NCBI GenBank assembly: GCA_937952875.1
Contig: CALFDI010000312.1
Coordinates: 1 to 9,507 of the forward strand
DNA length: 9,507 nt
DNA from: an uncultured Verrucomicrobiales bacterium
Lineage (GTDB): Bacteria > Verrucomicrobiota > Verrucomicrobiia > Verrucomicrobiales > Akkermansiaceae
Direction of reading: 5' to 3'
Shown here: positions 7,819 through 9,507 of the stretch, in pieces
Layout of the letters: each line of letters begins with the position of its first letter
Position numbering within the stretch: the stretch's first letter is position 1
The notes under the pieces: model-generated
Databases searched by the model: none
Told to the model about the DNA's origin: nothing
The model's input: the letters and a program-made list of their open reading frames with translations, nothing else
Translations under genes and position numbers: made by a program

Positions 7819-7845
7819 CACGGAAGGCACTGAATGCACGGAGGC
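7819..7845. repeat. Three degenerate tandem 9-base units in the intergenic gap
   Basis: CACGGAAGG (7819-7827), CACTGAATG (7828-7836) and CACGGAGGC (7837-7845) are head-to-tail units matching at most positions. They lie between the terminator hairpin and the stop of the minus-strand heme-b protein. A GCTGCAGG direct repeat follows (7847-7854 and 7859-7866). I see no coding potential in 7724-7876. Confidence 0.5.
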
Positions 7846-7876
7846 AGCTGCAGGTCGGGCTGCAGGCAGTGATTGA

Positions 7877-8398
7877 TTACCCTCGCCCCTTGTTCAACCA
7901 AGTAAATTTCAACACCCTCGCCAATAAAAGCACTATTCCTAATCCTAGGGTGAGTGATGGTGCCCAGAATGGAGCATAAGGAGCGCCCCAAAGGTGAAGA
8001 GAAATGAGAAACCAGAGGCTATACGATAGAGCATGAAGTGCTTTCCACAGTGGTCCGAGCCATTGAATCACACGTTTAACCGACGTGATTAATAGCATTG
8101 AGAATATCAATGCGGCAGCTGCCCCTGCATGTAACCATTGCTTTTCTATAATGATTGAAAAATCTTGTTCGAGAAAGGTGACATAAAGCAGTGCTGCGTG
8201 AAGGAGCGCGAAGAATGCAGCCGACACACCGCTGTATTTTCTTAATTTATACTTCTGGCGATTCCATCCGGCTTTGTTTTTGAACAATGGCGTGACCGGT
8301 GTAACCAGCTGGCTGACAAGCAAACAAATCAATGCCACAGTGCCAGTCCAGCGCGCGATTAGGACTTCTTCAGCTATTGTTGTGTCAAACATGTTCAC
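7877..8398 (-). CDS. MsrQ/ferric-reductase-like heme-b membrane protein
   Basis: A 173-residue inner-membrane protein with about five helices (near 13-35, 57-75, 89-107, 118-138, 145-164). It follows the MsrQ (YedZ) pattern throughout: 'ARWTGTVAL', 'TPLF', 'LRKYSGVSAAFFALLHAAL' with His67, 'LITSVKRVIQWLGPLWKALHALSY' with His122, and His135 in 'LISLHLWG'. These three histidines are the expected heme-b ligand candidates. MsrQ passes electrons from the quinone pool or a flavin reductase to the periplasmic methionine sulfoxide reductase MsrP. No MsrP-like gene is visible here; the upstream partner is a di-heme c-type cytochrome. The start is GTG at 8398-8396, overlapping the upstream stop as GTGA, which indicates translational coupling; ATG at 8392 (residue 3) is an alternative. 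MsrQ is usually somewhat longer (about 200 residues), so this is a compact form. The exact physiological role is uncertain. Confidence 0.82.
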   Translation of the reverse strand: MNMFDTTIAEEVLIARWTGTVALICLLVSQLVTPVTPLFKNKAGWNRQKYKLRKYSGVSAAFFALLHAALLYVTFLEQDFSIIIEKQWLHAGAAAALIFSMLLITSVKRVIQWLGPLWKALHALSYSLWFLISLHLWGAPYAPFWAPSLTLGLGIVLLLARVLKFTWLNKGRG

Positions 8399-9507
8399 AA
8401 TTGCTTCAAAAAAGCTATCAGGTCATCGAGTTCAGCCGGAGTCAAATCTTGGGTCTCTCCGTGTTGATTTACCGCATTGTAAGTCGTGAGTAAGTCTCTT
8501 AAGGTGCTTGCCCTACCATCGTGTAGGTATGGCGCCGAAGAATGAAGTCCTAGCAGAGACGGAGTATCTAGCCACGAACTCGTAGTCGCTCGATCATTTA
8601 AAAAAAGTCTTCGAGATGGAACTCCTGAAAGATTCGTATATGCGGGAGGTGTGTGGCAAGTCGCACAGCCTGCATTGTGAAAAACGTGGGACCCGCGCTG
8701 AACACTCTCATTTGATATCGCCTCGCCTTCAGGTTGAAATTTTCCTGAGATTGATTTTAAATACTCAGCGAGATGGTGAGCCCGATCGTCATCACTCTCA
8801 TCATTTTGATACCCCCGATAGAGGTCTACTGCCACTTCGTGCAAAGCAGGCAAATCAGGGTAACTCGCATCTCGCAAATAAGGCGCAGTCCCAGCAACGC
8901 CTGCTGCTGATAGGGTAGCGAACGCTTGATATGAGCCTATATCGTGAAATGCATAATCACTATCGCCATGCATGTGGCAAGACTGGCAAGAGATCCCGGC
9001 CAGAGTTGATTCGTAGAATCCAATCTCTCCAAGACGGCGTTCTAAAATCCGAGGGTCATTTTCTGGAGAAAATGGGTCAGCTGGATTCAAATTTATACGC
9101 TCGACGAGACTATGATCCTGCGTTTCAAAAATGCCTACCATTCCTTCCGCAGGTGAGCCAACGATCCATCGACTCTGCCCAAAATGAGCGAGTGAATGTG
9201 GTGCACTTAAGAAATGATTCTTAAGTGCAAGACTCCTTAGCTGTTTACCCTTTTCATCATACTCTATGACCTCGTTTGTTCCGGCATATGCAACACGAAT
9301 TGTCCCATCTTCTAAGAAATCCATTCCCATAGGAGAAATCCCTTGGTCATAGGACCCTGGACTGACCTGGGCTGGAGTGCGTCGTTCAGTAATCCATGGA
9401 CGCAGAAAAGTATTCTTTTCAAGGTCGTAGCGTATAAGAGAATTGACGATGCGGTGATTTCCCTCAGTAGAGTCAGAATCAATAGCATCGATTGTTGATC
9501 CACCCCA
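8395..9507 (-). CDS. Beta-propeller di-heme c-type cytochrome, MauG/cytochrome c peroxidase-like, 5' end outside window
   Basis: The frame is open from the right edge (371 residues visible), so the ATG at 9330 is internal and the N-terminus, including any signal peptide, is missing. The first ~140 visible residues are blade-like strands ('DGTIRVAYAGTNEVIEYDEKGK', 'RWIVGSPAEGMVGIFETQDH') of an NHL/WD-type propeller. Two heme attachment sites follow: CQSCH (visible residues 174-178; 8988-8974) and CATCH (281-285; 8667-8653). Each is followed by a similar segment, 'TAPYLRD' and then 'SAPYLHDGRASTLRDLL', the latter the hallmark of the di-heme peroxidase/MauG C-terminus, ending 'LTPAELDDLIAFLKQL'. 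It should be periplasmic or outer-surface. Known relatives reduce hydrogen peroxide or oxidise protein or small-molecule substrates; the propeller may bind the substrate or shield the hemes. The stop overlaps the start of the MsrQ-like gene, so the two are probably one operon and one electron path. Whether it is a peroxidase, an oxidase or an electron carrier cannot be decided here. Confidence 0.87.
   Translation of the reverse strand, partial: WGGSTIDAIDSDSTEGNHRIVNSLIRYDLEKNTFLRPWITERRTPAQVSPGSYDQGISPMGMDFLEDGTIRVAYAGTNEVIEYDEKGKQLRSLALKNHFLSAPHSLAHFGQSRWIVGSPAEGMVGIFETQDHSLVERINLNPADPFSPENDPRILERRLGEIGFYESTLAGISCQSCHMHGDSDYAFHDIGSYQAFATLSAAGVAGTAPYLRDASYPDLPALHEVAVDLYRGYQNDESDDDRAHHLAEYLKSISGKFQPEGEAISNESVQRGSHVFHNAGCATCHTPPAYTNLSGVPSRRLFLNDRATTSSWLDTPSLLGLHSSAPYLHDGRASTLRDLLTTYNAVNQHGETQDLTPAELDDLIAFLKQL
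9202..9229. repeat. Perfect inverted repeat inside the di-heme cytochrome gene
   Basis: TGCACTTAAGAA (9202-9213) and TTCTTAAGTGCA (9218-9229) are exact reverse complements with a 4-base gap (ATGA). In the minus-strand mRNA this can fold into a 12-base-pair stem with a 4-base loop. It lies in the propeller part of the coding sequence, in the codons for 'LALKNHFLSA', and does not break the frame. Confidence 0.85.

Noticed and set aside
7848..7865. CTGCAG-6 bases-CTGCAG hairpin
   Set aside because: Each arm is itself a palindrome, the stem is short and there is no U-tract; the 7753-7783 hairpin is the better terminator.
7806..7991. 61-residue minus-strand ORF after the MsrQ-like gene
   Set aside because: Overlaps the C-terminus of the MsrQ-like protein in another frame and runs into the repeat-bearing gap.
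8616..9224. Two plus-strand ORFs of about 100 residues each (8616-8918 and 8931-9224)
   Set aside because: Both are antisense to the di-heme cytochrome, whose CxxCH sites lie exactly in these stretches.
9312..9503. 63-residue minus-strand ORF at the right edge as a separate gene
   Set aside because: The cytochrome frame is itself open to the edge with propeller-like residues, so this is an out-of-frame shadow.

Overview
This is a bacterial window with six protein-coding genes visible, two of them cut by the window edges, plus one small secreted protein gene. Coding density is high. No tRNA, rRNA, CRISPR array, insertion sequence or prophage gene was seen. The FtsH-like N-terminus, the long multidomain proteins, the scarcity of Shine-Dalgarno motifs and the propeller/di-heme protein suggest a Gram-negative member of the Planctomycetota-Verrucomicrobiota group, most likely Verrucomicrobiota. 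That placement rests on protein style from memory, not on a marker gene, and is tentative.

Layout. 1-483 (-): the 5' end of a probable FtsH membrane protease gene, divergent from 660-4127 (+), a 1155-residue half-ABC exporter of the ABCG type. The exporter has an unusual cytoplasmic front: a TerB-like helical domain and FHA-like beta-sandwich domains ahead of the ATPase. Its stop codon overlaps that of the convergent gene at 4124-5029 (-), a divergent member of the homocysteine S-methyltransferase family. That gene is divergent from 5132-7240 (+), a DsbD/ScsB-type transmembrane thiol reductant transporter. DsbD is followed 69 bases later by 7310-7723 (+), a small secreted His/Arg/Tyr-rich protein of unknown function. 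A strong hairpin, probably a bidirectional terminator, sits at 7753-7783, and a short run of degenerate 9-base repeats follows it.

The right end is a two-gene minus-strand unit. A large c-type cytochrome (beta-propeller fused to two duplicated CxxCH heme modules, related to the MauG/cytochrome c peroxidase family) runs off the window at 9507. It overlaps by GTGA a five-helix heme-b membrane protein resembling MsrQ/ferric reductase. The natural reading is a small membrane-to-periplasm electron-transfer pair. The heme-b subunit would connect the quinone pool or another donor with a periplasmic di-heme propeller protein, in place of the molybdopterin partner MsrP of the classical MsrPQ system. 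DsbD nearby could help keep heme-attachment cysteines or other periplasmic thiols reduced, but it is not in the same transcription unit.

The most notable items are the heme-b/di-heme propeller pair, the TerB-FHA-ABC fusion with apparently inactivated phosphopeptide-binding loops, the small secreted basic protein behind dsbD, and a perfect 12-base-arm inverted repeat inside the cytochrome coding sequence.
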